This document shows positions 28,427-40,537 of a DNA stretch of 64,000 nucleotides, piece after piece. The position numbers were made by a program, and so were the translations under genes. How positions within the stretch are numbered: the stretch's first letter is position 1; each line of letters starts with the position of its first letter. The notes under the pieces were generated by a model. It was given only the letters and a program-made list of their open reading frames with translations. It was not told where the DNA came from and searched no databases. Location: NCBI RefSeq assembly GCF_003987185.1, contig NZ_PIPS01000002.1:496001-560000 (forward strand), read 5' to 3'. This DNA is from Idiomarina aquatica (GTDB lineage Bacteria; Pseudomonadota; Gammaproteobacteria; Enterobacterales; Alteromonadaceae).

Positions 28427-30550
28427 TTAAATACGCGAAATAATAAAGTAGTGATGAATGCCTTTATGGCGCTTAAAGTCTTCCGGAATCGACGCCTGTG
28501 TCTGGTCGTTGACGCTGAAGCCAGCCTTTTCCAGGCCAGCCTCGTCGATGACAAACTTGCGGCGATTATTGGAAAACAGGATAACACCGTCTTCGGTTAA
28601 CAGCCGCGCTGCGGTCTTAATTAAACCGACATGATCGCGCTGAATGTCCAGTGTACCTTCCATTCGTTTTGAGTTACTAAAGGTCGGCGGATCCAGAAAA
28701 ATCACATCAAACGGCTCGATGTCGCGGTTGTCCCGCAACCAGTTAAAGCAATCGGCCTGGATAAACTGATGCTGTCGGCCGCGCAGACCGTTCAGATCAA
28801 AGTTGCGCTTACCCCACTGCAGATAGGTTTTCGACATATCCACCGACACCACTCGATTAGCACCGCCTAACGCCGCCTGCACCGATGCTGAGCAGGTGTA
28901 AGCAAACAGGTTCAGCACATCCAGCCCCTGACACTTATCAAACAACTCTTTGCGCACCAGACGGTGATCAAGAAACAGCCCGGTATCCAGGTAGTCCGTC
29001 AGGTTCACTTCGAACAAGGCCTGATACTCGCGTATCGACAGGGTCACGCTTTCACTGCGTTCATTACGCTTTTGGTACTGCTGACTGCCAGCCTGACGTT
29101 GGCGCACCTTTAAAATGATGTTTTCTTCAGCAAACGGCAGCACATCACTGATGGTTTCCAGTAAGTGCCAAAGTCGGTCGCGGGCGACGCCTTCCGGAAT
29201 GGTCTTCGGTGGTGCGTATTCCTGCACCACCAGGTAGTCTCCGTACACGTCAATTGCGGCGTTATAATCGGGTAAGTCAGCATCATACAAACGCCAGCCT
29301 TCAACGCCCTCTTTGGCCGCCCATTTACTCAGCTTCTGGTGGTTCTTTTTGAGCCGGTTGGCAATGTCGTTACCCTGATTTTCGGTAAATTCTGGTTGCT
29401 CTTTGGTTAAGTCATAGTTGGCTAAAGTGACATCCAAAGCACCATTAAGTAATTTATATTTTTTGCTGCTGCGCAGTTTAAGACGCTTCAAGAGGCTTTC
29501 GTCACCGGCTAAAATGCCCACCTGCCAGCCGCTAAAATGGGCTTTTAACTGGCGTCCGAAACGACGATATAACAGCAGCGTTTCGACTTCTTCACCCAAT
29601 CGTTCACCATACGGTGGATTGGTCACCAGTAACCCGGCCTCTGCGGGAGCCTCTGCATCCAGCGCATCGCAGGCTTCAAACTCGACGATCTGATTGAGCA
29701 GCGCTCGCTTGGCATTACCGCGCGCGGCATCAATCAACCGCGGGCTACTGTCAGTGCCTTTGATGACCCCGGTAAAACTCGCCCGAGCTTGTTTAAAGCG
29801 TTGTTCTGCCTGCTCCAACAATTCGTGCCAGAGCGATGGCTGATGCCCCTGCCAGTGCAGAAAGCCCCAATGAGCGCGGCCCAGTCCCGGAGCACAATCC
29901 AACGCCATCAGCGCCGCTTCGATCACTAAGGTACCGGAACCACAAAACGGGTCATAAAAATTGAACGTCGGCTGCTGCAATTGCTCGCTAATACCAGCAC
30001 GGTACAGCACAGCAGCCGCGAGGTTTTCACGCAACGGTGCCTCCCCCTGCTGCTGACGGTAACCGCGTCGATGCAGGCTGTCACCACTAAAATCCAGTGA
30101 CCACACCAGTTCGCCTTTGTGCAACCGTGCTGCAATGCGAATATCCGGGTGCTGTTTATCAACGTTAGGACGACCCAGTCCGCGCGCTTTAAAGTAATCG
30201 ACGATGCCGTCCTTCACCACCTGCGCACCAAACTGACTGTGGCGGATTTCATCACTGTGACCGTTAAAGTCGACCACCAGCGTGGCTGAGGACGTCATGA
30301 CTTGCTGCCAGTCATATTGCGTTATCACGGCCTGAATATCGGCAGCCGTTGTGACCTCGGCTTTGCCCAGTTGCAACAGCACGCGGCTTGCTAACCGCGA
30401 CCAGAGCGCCACGGTGTACGCCTGTTGCAGCGATGCTGTTATCTGACAACCGGCCATGGTTTGTTTTACGTCCTCAATGCCGAGCCTCTGTAACTCGTCA
30501 AACAACAGTGGTTCTATGCCTTTGGCACACGCAATAAAATAGGTTTGCAT
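28427..30550 (-). CDS. rlmL: 23S rRNA methyltransferase RlmKL (m7G2069 / m2G2445)
   Basis: 707 residues, a fused two-enzyme protein. N-terminal THUMP domain (about 45-155), an RlmL methyltransferase with [12 protein letters not shown] (m2G2445), then the RlmK methyltransferase (m7G2069) in the C-terminal third with [12 protein letters not shown]. The second domain keeps its SAM-binding segment [20 protein letters not shown]. Both catalytic NPPY/DPPxF motifs are intact. The ATG at 30550 is preferred to the TTG one codon before. The gene heads the operon rlmKL, grx-like, uup, DUF3466. Confidence 0.95.
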   Translation of the reverse strand: MQTYFIACAKGIEPLLFDELQRLGIEDVKQTMAGCQITASLQQAYTVALWSRLASRVLLQLGKAEVTTAADIQAVITQYDWQQVMTSSATLVVDFNGHSDEIRHSQFGAQVVKDGIVDYFKARGLGRPNVDKQHPDIRIAARLHKGELVWSLDFSGDSLHRRGYRQQQGEAPLRENLAAAVLYRAGISEQLQQPTFNFYDPFCGSGTLVIEAALMALDCAPGLGRAHWGFLHWQGHQPSLWHELLEQAEQRFKQARASFTGVIKGTDSSPRLIDAARGNAKRALLNQIVEFEACDALDAEAPAEAGLLVTNPPYGERLGEEVETLLLYRRFGRQLKAHFSGWQVGILAGDESLLKRLKLRSSKKYKLLNGALDVTLANYDLTKEQPEFTENQGNDIANRLKKNHQKLSKWAAKEGVEGWRLYDADLPDYNAAIDVYGDYLVVQEYAPPKTIPEGVARDRLWHLLETISDVLPFAEENIILKVRQRQAGSQQYQKRNERSESVTLSIREYQALFEVNLTDYLDTGLFLDHRLVRKELFDKCQGLDVLNLFAYTCSASVQAALGGANRVVSVDMSKTYLQWGKRNFDLNGLRGRQHQFIQADCFNWLRDNRDIEPFDVIFLDPPTFSNSKRMEGTLDIQRDHVGLIKTAARLLTEDGVILFSNNRRKFVIDEAGLEKAGFSVNDQTQASIPEDFKRHKGIHHYFIISRI

Positions 30551-30656
30551 CAAAATTAGCTAATCTCTTTTCTTAGGAATAAATCGCTTGTGATTATACA
30601 GAATGGCGGCGGTGGTGTCTGTATTCATCCACCTTTGTTGAGGAAGTAGACGATTT

Positions 30657-30675
30657 GTTTGCTATTTAAGCAAAC
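30657..30675. repeat. 7-bp inverted repeat between rlmKL and the initiator tRNA
   Basis: GTTTGCT-ATTTA-AGCAAAC, perfect arms. It lies about 105 bases before rlmKL and just upstream of the tRNA promoter. Role unknown. Confidence 0.35.
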
Positions 30676-30698
30676 GCGTCATAATCGTGAAATAATAC

Positions 30699-30727
30699 TT
30701 GCGTAAAGGCTCAAACGCCCTTAGTAT
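30699..30727 (+). promoter_or_regulatory. Promoter of the initiator tRNA gene
   Basis: TTGCGT (30699-30704), 17-base spacer, TAGTAT (30722-30727), 14 bases before the tRNA. Sequence, spacing and position all fit a stable-RNA promoter. Confidence 0.7.
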
Positions 30728-30741
30728 GCATCTCACTCGGA

Positions 30742-30818
<77 letters not shown>

Positions 30819-30934
30819 CTTCCGAGGCCTTCCAAAGAAGACTTCCTGATAAACATTCAAACTGACCTTTTAACCACAAAACCGTTGTTTCTTGAATACT
30901 TAGCGTCTGTGAACTATCAACCGGCTCGTGACAC

Positions 30935-31489
30935 TTATGCCAGTTTGGTATTCCACTGCTTTTGTGCCGCGGTGGCAAGATCGATGGTGGCAGGCAATAA
31001 GCGGTTATTCAGCACTTTCATCACCTGAAACTGGCGCAAGGTTTTAATCGCCGATACCTGCATGCGCTTACTCAACAGCATACAGCTGGCAAACTCGTCA
31101 TCCATTTCGAGAATTAAAAACAAGCCTTGATCAAAGCCTGAGTTTAGCTCACACAACTGTCGTTGTTGTGGCCACTGTTCCAGATCAGATTTTTGGAAGT
31201 GCCAGCTTTGTGGCATTTGCGGACAGCCAAAACGACAAAAACCCAAGGCACACAATGCCGCTTTGTGGGGTTCTACCGGTAAAGCGTCCTGATGGTAGGA
31301 CTGCAGAAACTCTAACACCTGTTGATAGGCATTGGCGTCTTCAACGTCAAAGCCTTGTTGCGAAAAACCGATATTAACCAGTTGTTGCGGTTTATACGGC
31401 AGCACCAGCGGCTCACCGTCGCCGGTGTCGATTGCCAACTGTTTTTGTTCCGGGTTATAACACCAGAACCACTGCGCTGAATCTCGCAA
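30935..31489 (-). CDS. zapC: Cell division protein ZapC
   Basis: 184 residues. ZapC binds and stabilises FtsZ filaments at midcell in Gammaproteobacteria. The match rests on the N-terminal WFWCYN pattern, the CPQMPQSWHFQ segment in the middle and the C-terminal MKVLNNRLLP, all positioned as in E. coli ZapC. The neighbour is pyrD, as in E. coli. The TTG at 31489 is preferred: AAGGA (31500-31496) lies 6 bases before it. Another TTG two codons earlier sits too close to that site. Confidence 0.87.
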   Translation of the reverse strand: MRDSAQWFWCYNPEQKQLAIDTGDGEPLVLPYKPQQLVNIGFSQQGFDVEDANAYQQVLEFLQSYHQDALPVEPHKAALCALGFCRFGCPQMPQSWHFQKSDLEQWPQQRQLCELNSGFDQGLFLILEMDDEFASCMLLSKRMQVSAIKTLRQFQVMKVLNNRLLPATIDLATAAQKQWNTKLA

Positions 31490-31583
31490 AATCAATCCTT
31501 TGTTAATTATTGTTAGAGTTAGAATTGGTCAGATAAAATACTAAAAGCGCGGCGCGCTTACAAGTGTTAATTGTAATACGCGC

Positions 31584-32600
31584 TCACAACTGTTCAACAA
31601 TCTCTTTAACCAGCTTCGGTCCGTGATAGATAAACCCGGTATAAACCTGCACCAGGTTCGCACCGGCTGCCAGCTTCTCTTTTGCCGCAGTGGCCGAATC
31701 AATACCGCCGACACCAATGATTGGCAGTTCATCGCGTAGATGTTGACGCAGTAACTTAATCACCCGGGTACTGGCTGATTTTACCGGAGGACCACTCAAA
31801 CCGCCCGCTTCCTGAGCGAGTTTCTGATCCTGTAAACCATCCCGCGAAAGCGTGGTATTGGTTGCTATCACACCGTCAATGCCTTGCTGATTAAACGCTT
31901 CGGCCATGGTGATGACCTCTTCGTCACTCAGATCCGGTGCGATCTTCACCACGATAGGAACATAGTTCCCGTGAACTTCCGACAATTCAGACTGGCGCTG
32001 CTTGAGTCCTGCCAACAGCGAATTCAGTGCATCGCCGTGCTGGAAGTTACGCAGTCCCGGTGTGTTTGGTGAGGAAATGTTGATGGTGACATAGTCCGCC
32101 AGTGCATACACCTTGTCCAGACACTGCAGATAGTCGTCCAGCGCGTCCGCTTCTTCGGTGGTTTTGTTTTTACCGATATTGATGCCGAGCACACCGTTAA
32201 AACCCTTAGCGCGCGCGGCCTGTACCTGCTCGACCAGCGCTTCAACACCGTCGTTGTTAAAGCCCATGCGGTTGATGATGGCTTCATCCGCCGTCAGCCG
32301 GAACAAACGAGGTTTCGGATTACCGGGCTGTGGTCGCGGTGTTACCGTCCCCACTTCGATAAAGCCAAAGCCCATTTGGCTAAAGGCATGGATACAACGC
32401 GCATTCTTGTCTAAGCCAGCGGCAAGCCCGACCGGATTATCAAAGGTTAGCCCCATTACCGTGACCGGTTTCGACGGCAACCGTTGCCGCCAAAACAGCG
32501 ACAACGGAGTACGGCTAAAGCGCCGCAGCGCGCCCAGAATTAAATCGTGCGAGCGCTCTGCGTCTTGCTTAAATAACCAGCTTCTGATGACCGAATACAC
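31584..32600 (-). CDS. pyrD: Dihydroorotate dehydrogenase (quinone) PyrD
   Basis: 338 residues, class 2 membrane-associated DHODH of pyrimidine synthesis, which passes electrons from dihydroorotate through FMN to quinone. N-terminal amphipathic helix (about 1-30) for membrane and quinone contact, then a TIM barrel. The catalytic-base region [14 protein letters not shown] carries the Ser of class 2 enzymes; FMN contacts [11 protein letters not shown] and YTGFIYHGP near the end. Starts at GTG 32600, sharing one base with the gdhB stop (TAGTG), so its translation probably depends on gdhB. Confidence 0.95.
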   Translation of the reverse strand: MYSVIRSWLFKQDAERSHDLILGALRRFSRTPLSLFWRQRLPSKPVTVMGLTFDNPVGLAAGLDKNARCIHAFSQMGFGFIEVGTVTPRPQPGNPKPRLFRLTADEAIINRMGFNNDGVEALVEQVQAARAKGFNGVLGINIGKNKTTEEADALDDYLQCLDKVYALADYVTINISSPNTPGLRNFQHGDALNSLLAGLKQRQSELSEVHGNYVPIVVKIAPDLSDEEVITMAEAFNQQGIDGVIATNTTLSRDGLQDQKLAQEAGGLSGPPVKSASTRVIKLLRQHLRDELPIIGVGGIDSATAAKEKLAAGANLVQVYTGFIYHGPKLVKEIVEQL

Positions 32601-35600
32601 TATCCGATCACCTTAGGCGCGCAGTTGTGACTTAACAGCATCAGTTCCCGCAGTGCCACTGAGAACTTAGCAAACTCATGGCTCTTCGTGGTACGGAAAT
32701 CTGACAGCATGCTCTGCCAACGTTGCAACAGCACTTCGTTCTGCTCCATCCACTCTTGTAAACGAGCTTCCGGTGCACTGTCCTGTGAGGTCGATTTCAA
32801 CACCACCAGCGTCAATGAACGCTGCTGCCAGTCCAGCTCTTCGCGGAACGCCGCCCGAGCCAGTGCCTGCCAATGGTTGGCCACCGGCTGCGCGTTGATT
32901 TGGTTCAGGAACCAGTGCAGATTCAACTTCGCACCCAGGAAGAAGTACAAGCGACCTACCGTATCAAAGGCTTGCTCGGTGTCATGGGCAATTTCCGCCA
33001 CGTCCATGGCCGAGAAGACCGTGCTCAGACAAGCAACTTGCTTCGCGATCTTGGCCGGATAACCAAGCTCTTCGTATTTGCTGGCGGTTTCACGCAGCAC
33101 ATTGGCCTCATCGTCGGTCATGTAGTTCAGGCAATTTTCACGCAAGTCATCAAACGCCGGCATGTAGAACGCTAAGTGTTCCTGAATGCTGTGCAACGAT
33201 GGATTGCGGTGGCGCAGGAACCAGCGCGTGGCGCGACGAACCATACGGCGCAGCTGGAATAAAATCTCGTTCTGAGATTCGGCCGGCACCTTGTTGTTCA
33301 GCGCTTCGATCTGCTCCCACAGTTCTTCGACCCGGAAGCACTCGCGCGCGACCACGTAAGCGGTGGCAATTTCAGCAACTGTTGCACCGGTTGCTTCCTG
33401 CTTACGCAGCACGAAGTTTGGTCCCATATCGTTAACGATATTGTTCGCCAGTTTAGTGGCGATGATCTGACCTTTCAGTGGGTGCGACTCCATTGCCTCG
33501 GCAAAGCGTTCACGCAATGGTTTCGGGAACGAATCGAACAGTTCACGCGAGTGATAAGGATCTTCTGTGATCTCGTCCGTGATTAACTGTTCTTTCAAGA
33601 CCATCTTGCCGTACGCGGTGATTACCGACAGCTCCGGACGCGTTAAGCCTTTGTTGGCCGCCTGACGTTCTGCCAGTTCATCGTCACTGGGTAAAAACTC
33701 CAGCGAACGGTTCAACGAACCCTGACGCTCCAACTCATGAATAAAGCGCTGCAGTTCTTTGATCTGATCCGCGCCACGCAGAGCGGTAACCGAAATCGAC
33801 TGAGTCTGACGGTTACAGTCATCCAGTACAATTTCAGCCACTTCTTCGGTCATGTCATAAAGTAATTGGTCACGCTGCTTCTTGGTTAAGTCGCCGCTGT
33901 TGACCAAACCATTCAGCAGGATCTTAATGTTGACCTCGTTATCCGAGCAGTCAACACCACCCACGTTATCAACGAAGTCGGTATTGATGCGGCCGCCCTT
34001 CTGTGCGAACTCAATCCGGCCTAATTGGGTAAAGCCAAGGTTACCGCCCTCGCCCACAACTTTGGCATTGAGCTCAGAGCCGTTAACACGCAACGCGTCA
34101 TTGGCGCGGTCGCCAACATCCGAATCGGTTTCCTGTTTGCCCTTCACATAAGTACCGATACCACCGTTCCAAATCAGGTCGACCTTCATGGTCAGACAGG
34201 CTTTGATCAGCTCATTTGGGGTCATCGATTTCTTCTGTGAACCAAGCATTTGCTTCATTTCAGGGCTCAGTTCAATGGCCTTGGCGCTGCGGTTGAAAAT
34301 ACCGCCGCCTTTCGAAATCAGCTCTTTATTGTAGTCTTCCCAGCTTGAACGCGGCATCTTAAACAGGCGCTCGCGCTCTTTCCAGGAGCTGGCAGCATCC
34401 GGGTTCGGGTCAATAAAGATGTGCAGATGGTTAAACGCCGCCTGCAACCGGATGTGTTTTGACAACAACATACCGTTACCAAATACGTCGCCACCCATGT
34501 CACCGATGGCCACGCAGGTAAAGTCGGTGGTTTGACAGTCGATGCCCATCTCACGGAAGTGGCGTTTTACCGACTCCCAGGCACCGCGGGCGGTAATGCC
34601 CATTTTCTTATGGTCGTAACCAACCGAACCACCAGACGCGAACGCATCACCCAGCCAGAAATTGTATTCCGCTGAAATGCCGTTGGCGATATCCGAGAAG
34701 GTCGCAGTACCTTTATCGGCCGCAACCACCAGGTACGGGTCATCTTCGTCATGACGGACGACATTTTCCGGCGCAACGATTTCGCCTTCGACGATGTTGT
34801 CGGTAATATCCAGCAACGCACGGATAAAGGTCTTGTAACACGCCTGACCTTCGGCAATCATGCCTTCACGGTCTTCCGGCAGTGCTTTACAGATAAAGCC
34901 GCCTTTCGCGCCAACCGGAACAATTACGGTGTTCTTAACCTGCTGTGCTTTGACCAGGCCAAGAATTTCGGTACGGAAGTCTTCCCGACGGTCAGACCAA
35001 CGCAGGCCACCACGGGCAACTTTACCGCCACGCAGGTGAACACCTTCAACGCGCGGTGAATACACAAAAATTTCGAACTTCGGCAATGGCAACGGCATTT
35101 CCGGCACCAGTTCCGGCAGGAACTTAACCGAGATGTAAGGCTTGTCGTTACCTTCCGCATCCTGCTGGAAGAAGTTGGTGCGTAACGCCGCATCAATTAA
35201 TTCCACATAGCGACGGATGATACGGTCATCGTCAAGGTTGGCCACATTATCCAACTCGCTGTTGATGCGGGTATGCAGCGATTCCAGTTTCTTCTTGGCA
35301 TCTTTGGTGCCCGGCTGGAAGCGGGTAAAGAACATTTTCACCACCAGCTTAGCCAGTAACGGATACTTGCTGAAGGTACTTTCGATGTAGTTTTGGCTGA
35401 AGGTAGTACCGATTTGACGCATGTACTTCGCGAACATCCGTAAAATGGTCACCTGACGACCGGTCATGCCGGCACCCAACACTAAGCGGTTAAAGCCGTC
35501 GTCTTCCAGCTCGCCCTTCCAGACTTTCGCAAAGGCATCCTGGAACAGCTCGCGGGTAACTTCCAGCTCCAACGGACCACCGGTGTGGATCATCTGGAAG

Positions 35601-37444
35601 TCCAGTACCCAGTAAGTTACGCCATCGGCGGTTTTGATCGGGTACGGGCTTTCACCGATAACTCGCAGGCCGAAGTTTTCCAGCATCGGCAATACGTCCG
35701 ACAAATGGATTGGCTGATCTTTATGGAACAACTTCAGACGCAAATGAACGCTGTCGTCTTTTTCCTCCTGCGCACGGTACAGCACCATACCCAGCTTATG
35801 CTCGTCATCCAGCGACTCGAGTTGCTTCAGGTCAGAGATCGCAACCGACGGCAGCACTTCTTCTTTATAGGCCCGTGGGAACGCGCTACCGTAACGCTTC
35901 AATAACTGTGTGGCTTTAGCTTCGCCAAACGACGACTGAACGATACGTTCAAAGTTATCTTCCCAGGTACGGGCGGCTTCAATAAGATTCTGTTCCAATT
36001 CTTTCACATTCACGTCCTGTTGTTCTTCGCGTAAGCGAACGGTGTAATGCGTGCGAGCAAGCGAGCTCTCTGAAAAATAGGTAGTAAAGTCAACATCGTA
36101 GTCGGTGTTGAGGGTACGCTGCAGGATCTGCTGGGTGCGTTGGCGTAAAATGGTGTTGTAACGCTCTTTCGGAACATACACCATCACCGATACAAAACGG
36201 CCAAAGATGTCACGACGGACAAATACCCGCGTCATATCGCGTTCCTGCATTTGCAGCACGCCCAAGCCAACTTCCAACAAGTCGTTTTCGTCCGCCTGCA
36301 CAATTTCGTCGCGTGGGTAGGTCTCAAGAATATTCAGCAGTGCTTTGGCCGCGTGTGACTGCGGTGCAAAACCAGAACTGTCGAGCACCCGTTTGATCTT
36401 CTCACTCACCAACGGAATATCACGGGCACTGTCGTTATAGAAATGCGCTGAGTACAGACCGATGAAACGTTCTTCACCAATCACTTCGCCGTCATCGTTA
36501 AAACGTTTGATGCCGATATAGTCGAAATACGCCGGACGGTGTACGCGCGACTTAGAATTGGTCTTGGTCAACAGCAAAATACGGTCGTCATGACTGATTT
36601 CGCGGCCATCTTCCGGCAGAGTTGAAATCAACCGGCCTTTATCGCTGATGGAATTGCGCATAAGTCCCAATGAGCTGCCGGAGACTTGTTTCAGCTCGTG
36701 GTCACCCTTAATCGGCTGCAGGTCATACGCACGATAACCAATCAGGGTAAAATTATCGTCTGCCAGCCAACTCAAGAAACGCTGGATCTCTTTTTTGTGT
36801 TGCTTGCTACCCGGGTAACGTTCATCCAACACTTCGTTTGAAACGTCTTTCAGGCGTTCGCGCATTGGCTGCCAGTCGCTGACCGCCAGGCTGATTTCTT
36901 CCATCACCGAAATCAGTTCTTTGCGAATCGCCTTGATTTCATCTTTGCTGGTTTGACGGTCGATTTCGATTAAGAACACCGTGTCCACATGGTTCTCACC
37001 ACGAGTACCCGGCTTCAGCATCTCGGTGACCTGGTTGTTGTCATCACGGTTATGGCTGATTGGCATGTGCAACAGCAGGTGCGTGGTGATGCCCATACGT
37101 TGCAAGGCCATCCGTACCGAGTCGACCATAAACGGCATGTCGCTCTGGATGATCTCGATGATGGTGTGCGGTGATTCCCAGCCGTCGTTTGGAACGTCAG
37201 GGTTATACACTTTGATCAGTGCCTTATCACCGGGTTTGTATTCGTTAAAGCTATGCCATAAACCTAACACAGCGCCATACATATCGCTGTCGTTTCGGTG
37301 ACTGAGGTCATCAGAGGCAATGTTGCGATACAGACGTTTAGTAAACTCCTGTACCAGTTGAGACTGAGAAGAAGGGACTTTGTTCTTGATTAGATCAAAA
37401 ACTTTCTCCAGTAAAACTGGAGTTTGACCATCGACCAACGACAT
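32600..37444 (-). CDS. gdhB: NAD-specific glutamate dehydrogenase, large (GDH-180) type
   Basis: 1614 residues. It converts glutamate to 2-oxoglutarate and ammonia with NAD+, the main degradative route for amino-acid carbon. The long N-terminal part carries ACT-like regulatory regions. The catalytic core lies around residues 800-1200, with [24 protein letters not shown] and PVGAKGGF (near residue 843) and the NAD-binding ATGxxGG-like region [13 protein letters not shown]. Typical for aerobic Gammaproteobacteria such as Pseudomonas and Idiomarina. Together with peptidases and sodium symporters nearby it fits growth on amino acids. Probably transcribed with pyrD and zapC. Confidence 0.95.
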   Translation of the reverse strand: MSLVDGQTPVLLEKVFDLIKNKVPSSQSQLVQEFTKRLYRNIASDDLSHRNDSDMYGAVLGLWHSFNEYKPGDKALIKVYNPDVPNDGWESPHTIIEIIQSDMPFMVDSVRMALQRMGITTHLLLHMPISHNRDDNNQVTEMLKPGTRGENHVDTVFLIEIDRQTSKDEIKAIRKELISVMEEISLAVSDWQPMRERLKDVSNEVLDERYPGSKQHKKEIQRFLSWLADDNFTLIGYRAYDLQPIKGDHELKQVSGSSLGLMRNSISDKGRLISTLPEDGREISHDDRILLLTKTNSKSRVHRPAYFDYIGIKRFNDDGEVIGEERFIGLYSAHFYNDSARDIPLVSEKIKRVLDSSGFAPQSHAAKALLNILETYPRDEIVQADENDLLEVGLGVLQMQERDMTRVFVRRDIFGRFVSVMVYVPKERYNTILRQRTQQILQRTLNTDYDVDFTTYFSESSLARTHYTVRLREEQQDVNVKELEQNLIEAARTWEDNFERIVQSSFGEAKATQLLKRYGSAFPRAYKEEVLPSVAISDLKQLESLDDEHKLGMVLYRAQEEKDDSVHLRLKLFHKDQPIHLSDVLPMLENFGLRVIGESPYPIKTADGVTYWVLDFQMIHTGGPLELEVTRELFQDAFAKVWKGELEDDGFNRLVLGAGMTGRQVTILRMFAKYMRQIGTTFSQNYIESTFSKYPLLAKLVVKMFFTRFQPGTKDAKKKLESLHTRINSELDNVANLDDDRIIRRYVELIDAALRTNFFQQDAEGNDKPYISVKFLPELVPEMPLPLPKFEIFVYSPRVEGVHLRGGKVARGGLRWSDRREDFRTEILGLVKAQQVKNTVIVPVGAKGGFICKALPEDREGMIAEGQACYKTFIRALLDITDNIVEGEIVAPENVVRHDEDDPYLVVAADKGTATFSDIANGISAEYNFWLGDAFASGGSVGYDHKKMGITARGAWESVKRHFREMGIDCQTTDFTCVAIGDMGGDVFGNGMLLSKHIRLQAAFNHLHIFIDPNPDAASSWKERERLFKMPRSSWEDYNKELISKGGGIFNRSAKAIELSPEMKQMLGSQKKSMTPNELIKACLTMKVDLIWNGGIGTYVKGKQETDSDVGDRANDALRVNGSELNAKVVGEGGNLGFTQLGRIEFAQKGGRINTDFVDNVGGVDCSDNEVNIKILLNGLVNSGDLTKKQRDQLLYDMTEEVAEIVLDDCNRQTQSISVTALRGADQIKELQRFIHELERQGSLNRSLEFLPSDDELAERQAANKGLTRPELSVITAYGKMVLKEQLITDEITEDPYHSRELFDSFPKPLRERFAEAMESHPLKGQIIATKLANNIVNDMGPNFVLRKQEATGATVAEIATAYVVARECFRVEELWEQIEALNNKVPAESQNEILFQLRRMVRRATRWFLRHRNPSLHSIQEHLAFYMPAFDDLRENCLNYMTDDEANVLRETASKYEELGYPAKIAKQVACLSTVFSAMDVAEIAHDTEQAFDTVGRLYFFLGAKLNLHWFLNQINAQPVANHWQALARAAFREELDWQQRSLTLVVLKSTSQDSAPEARLQEWMEQNEVLLQRWQSMLSDFRTTKSHEFAKFSVALRELMLLSHNCAPKVIG

Positions 37445-37530
37445 AATTGCAGTGTCCTTGAGCTTTATTAGTGAAACGTCGTAGGTAAGCCGAACAGCGA
37501 CCCACGGCCCGATAATCTATGATGGATGTT

Positions 37531-37559
37531 ATTGTCGAACATTTACCGCGGGCTTTCAA
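37531..37559 (-). promoter_or_regulatory. Candidate sigma-70 promoter of gdhB
   Basis: On the minus strand TTGAAA (37559-37554), 17-base spacer, GACAAT (37536-37531), giving a leader of about 80 bases before the gdhB ATG. 5 of 6 and 4 of 6 consensus matches. The rest of the 198-base gap shows no other clear signal. Confidence 0.45.
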
Positions 37560-37642
37560 CGCTATTTCGCCGAATAGTTCACTCTTTAGACCAGCAGTCA
37601 CTGCAGGTTATGACGTTAAACAACATAATTATGAGAATTCGC

Positions 37643-37870
37643 TCAGCGCAAGCGCTCCAGCGCGACGAATTTATGGTTCTGATCAACGGTCAACCGAAAC
37701 AGTCCACGGACGCCGCGAGAGTCGACAAAAGGCACCATACGACCGGCCGGAATAGCAACACGGGTGCCGTTTGTAGAGGTAACAACTAATTGTTGAGCGC
37801 CACCGCCGTAATAGATTTCGGTGAATTCCTGGTAGCTCATTGCGAGCGAAAATTCGTACGCTGTATTCAT
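37643..37870 (-). CDS. DUF2835 family small protein
   Basis: 75 residues, size and composition of the DUF2835 family (usual length about 70). Conserved-looking segments: YQEFTEIYYGGGAQQLVVTS in the first half and GRMVPFVDSRGVRGLFRLTVD in the second; basic C terminus. Function unknown. It follows pepN on the same strand (44-base gap). Confidence 0.85.
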   Translation of the reverse strand: MNTAYEFSLAMSYQEFTEIYYGGGAQQLVVTSTNGTRVAIPAGRMVPFVDSRGVRGLFRLTVDQNHKFVALERLR

Positions 37871-37914
37871 TTTTTCGGTGACGCCAGAGTGTTACTGATT
37901 AAACGGCTAAATAG

Positions 37915-40524
37915 TTATGCAGAAAGACTATTTTCTACTTTTTCTTGCAAGTCACTGGCCAGCTTCGGCAACGCCTGCAATTGTTCCAGTTGTTGCTTCA
38001 TCAATGCCTGTCGTGCCGGGTCATAACGTTTCCATGACATAAAGGCACTGAGTAACCGCGAAGCCACTTGTGGATTGCTGTTGTTAAGCCGTTCGATGAC
38101 CTCACCCACCAGTCGGTAACCGGCGCCATCGGCACGATGGAACTGCGCCAGATTCTGGGTAAACGCCGCCAGTAACGAGTACACCCGGTTCGGGTTATCG
38201 ATACTGAAGTCGCTGTGTTGCATCAGTTGTTGCACACGCTCAACGGTACGCTCATGGTCGGCCAGCGCCTGGGTCTGGAACCATTTATCCATCACCAGTT
38301 TTTCACCCTGCCAACGCTGGTCGAAGCGTTGCAGCAAATCCTCTGCCGCCGGGTGTTGAGTCCAGGCCGTTGCCTGTAACACCGCCAGTGTATCGGTCAT
38401 GTTGTCGGTCAGCTGATATTGTTCAACAAACCAGTCTGCCTCGGTATTCACTTCGGCAAGATACAGCAGCAAGGTGTTGCGCAACTGGCGCATCGCGATA
38501 TCACGGCCTTCTAATTGGTAAGAATGACTGCGCAGTTGCTCAGTCAGTTCGTCATAGCGAGCTTGCATCGGCTCAGCCAGCGCTGCGGCCAATTGGCGTT
38601 TCAGTTGTTGCAGGTTATGCCGCAGTTGCTCAACCGGAATTTCGTCATAACTGTCGGCAAGCGTCGCTGCATTAGGCAACGTCAACGCCAGCGCAATCAA
38701 CGCCGGATCCGAGTCTGACTGCAACAACGCACGGCAGGCTGCGACCGTATCATCGTCCAGCTTCACTGTCGTCTGCGCAGCAATGGCTCGATGGATTAAC
38801 GACGCAAACAATTGCTGTGATGCATCCCAGCGGCTGACCGGATCGGGCGCGTGAGCCATCAGTACCAGCAGGTCCTGCTGACGGATGTCACGTTCGACTT
38901 TAACCGGTGCGGAAAAGTCATCAAATAACGACAGCACCGGCTGTTCATCGGCCGCTAATTTATTGGCAAAATCGCCGTTGAGTACGAAGGTCTGCTCTTT
39001 TTCCGTCAGTTCCAGTAACGACTCGGACAATTCAATCACGGCGCCTGACGGAGCCAGTGCCGACACTTTGACCGGAATATGAAACGGATCTTTGTGATCC
39101 TGTCCGGGGGTCGCCGGTGTGTGTTGGCGTAGCGTCAGTCGCACCTGCTGTTTGGCGCGGTCGTAAGCCACATCCGCTTTTACCTGCGGTGTGCCCGCCT
39201 GCGCGTACCAATTGCGGAACTGGGTAAAATCAACACCGTTGGCGTCTTCCATCGCCGTGACAAAATCTTCACAGGTAACCGCCTGACCGTCGTGACGCTC
39301 AACGTACAGCTTCATGCCCTTCTGGAAGCCCGCTTCGCCAAGCAAGCTGTGGATCATACGAATCACTTCCGCACCCTTGTTGTACACAGTAACGGTGTAA
39401 AAGTTATTCATTTCCAGCACTTTATCCGGACGGATCGGGTGCGCCATCGGCCCGGCATCTTCGGTAAATTGATGCGACCGGATCACTTTGACGTCCTGAA
39501 TACGGTTGACCGCCCGAGATCCCAGATCAGAGCTGAATTCCTGGTCACGGAAAACCGTTAGACCTTCTTTCAGGCTCAGTTGGAACCAGTCGCGGCAGGT
39601 AATGCGGTTGCCGGTCCAGTTATGAAAATATTCATGACCGATCACCGATTCCACATTCAGAAAATCCTGGTCGGTTGCCGTTGCCGGATTTGCCAGCACA
39701 TATTTCGCGTTAAAGACGTTCAGGCCTTTGTTTTCCATCGCGCCCATGTTGAAGAAATCAACCGCCACGATCATGTAGATATCCAGGTCGTAGACCAGAC
39801 CAAAACGCTGTTCATCCCAGCGCATAGCATTCTTTAACGAGGTCATGGCATGCTCGGCGCGATCAAGGTTACCCTTATCGACAAACAATTCCAGCTCAAC
39901 GGTGCGGCCTTCACACGTCGTGAAGGTATCGCGCAGTACATCGAAATCACCCGCTACCAAGGCAAACAAATAGCTCGGTTTAGGGAAAGGATCCTGCCAC
40001 ACCGCGATGTGTTTATCGCCCTGTTGGTCGCGTTTGATCAAATTACCGTTTGATAACAGGAACGGGTATTGCTGCTTATCGGCAATAACGGTGGTGGTGA
40101 ATTTTGCCAGCACATCCGGCCGGTCAAGGTAATAGGTAATGCGTCGAAAGCCTTCCGCTTCGCATTGAGTGCAGTAGGTATTCTGTGCCAGGTACAGACC
40201 TTCCAACGCTTTATTTTCGCTCGGGTTAATGTCGTTAACGACGGTCAAGGTAAACCGTGACTTATCCGTGTTCAGGGTTAATTGCTGATCGGTCACCGAA
40301 TAGTCGTCGGCGCTCACCGGATCGCCGTCCAGCGTCAAAGAAATTAACGTCAGCGCTTCACCGTCAAGCACCAGCGGCTCGTCATGAGTCCCCTGCCGTG
40401 TCACCACCATGGTGTTGGTAACACGGGTTTGCTGCGGGTCCAGCTCAAAGGTCAGGTCGACCTGTTCGATGGTGAATGCAGGTGCCTGATAATCTTTACG
40501 ATACTTCGCTGTTTTCTGTGACAT
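37915..40524 (-). CDS. pepN: Aminopeptidase N PepN (M1 family)
   Basis: 869 residues, cytosolic zinc metallopeptidase that removes N-terminal residues from peptides. The M1 hallmarks are intact: exopeptidase motif GAMENKG, zinc motif HEYFHNWTGNR (HExxH then E). Four-domain plan as in E. coli PepN. It is downstream of nhaC with a 13-base gap; NSS transporter, NhaC, PepN and DUF2835 read as one unit, linking peptide breakdown to sodium-driven uptake. Confidence 0.96.
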   Translation of the reverse strand: MSQKTAKYRKDYQAPAFTIEQVDLTFELDPQQTRVTNTMVVTRQGTHDEPLVLDGEALTLISLTLDGDPVSADDYSVTDQQLTLNTDKSRFTLTVVNDINPSENKALEGLYLAQNTYCTQCEAEGFRRITYYLDRPDVLAKFTTTVIADKQQYPFLLSNGNLIKRDQQGDKHIAVWQDPFPKPSYLFALVAGDFDVLRDTFTTCEGRTVELELFVDKGNLDRAEHAMTSLKNAMRWDEQRFGLVYDLDIYMIVAVDFFNMGAMENKGLNVFNAKYVLANPATATDQDFLNVESVIGHEYFHNWTGNRITCRDWFQLSLKEGLTVFRDQEFSSDLGSRAVNRIQDVKVIRSHQFTEDAGPMAHPIRPDKVLEMNNFYTVTVYNKGAEVIRMIHSLLGEAGFQKGMKLYVERHDGQAVTCEDFVTAMEDANGVDFTQFRNWYAQAGTPQVKADVAYDRAKQQVRLTLRQHTPATPGQDHKDPFHIPVKVSALAPSGAVIELSESLLELTEKEQTFVLNGDFANKLAADEQPVLSLFDDFSAPVKVERDIRQQDLLVLMAHAPDPVSRWDASQQLFASLIHRAIAAQTTVKLDDDTVAACRALLQSDSDPALIALALTLPNAATLADSYDEIPVEQLRHNLQQLKRQLAAALAEPMQARYDELTEQLRSHSYQLEGRDIAMRQLRNTLLLYLAEVNTEADWFVEQYQLTDNMTDTLAVLQATAWTQHPAAEDLLQRFDQRWQGEKLVMDKWFQTQALADHERTVERVQQLMQHSDFSIDNPNRVYSLLAAFTQNLAQFHRADGAGYRLVGEVIERLNNSNPQVASRLLSAFMSWKRYDPARQALMKQQLEQLQALPKLASDLQEKVENSLSA

Positions 40525-40537
40525 AACCTTCCACTAT

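Noticed and set aside
37519-37789. Plus-strand frames between gdhB and DUF2835
   Set aside because: They overlap the gdhB promoter region and DUF2835 gene on the other strand and lack motifs or start signals.
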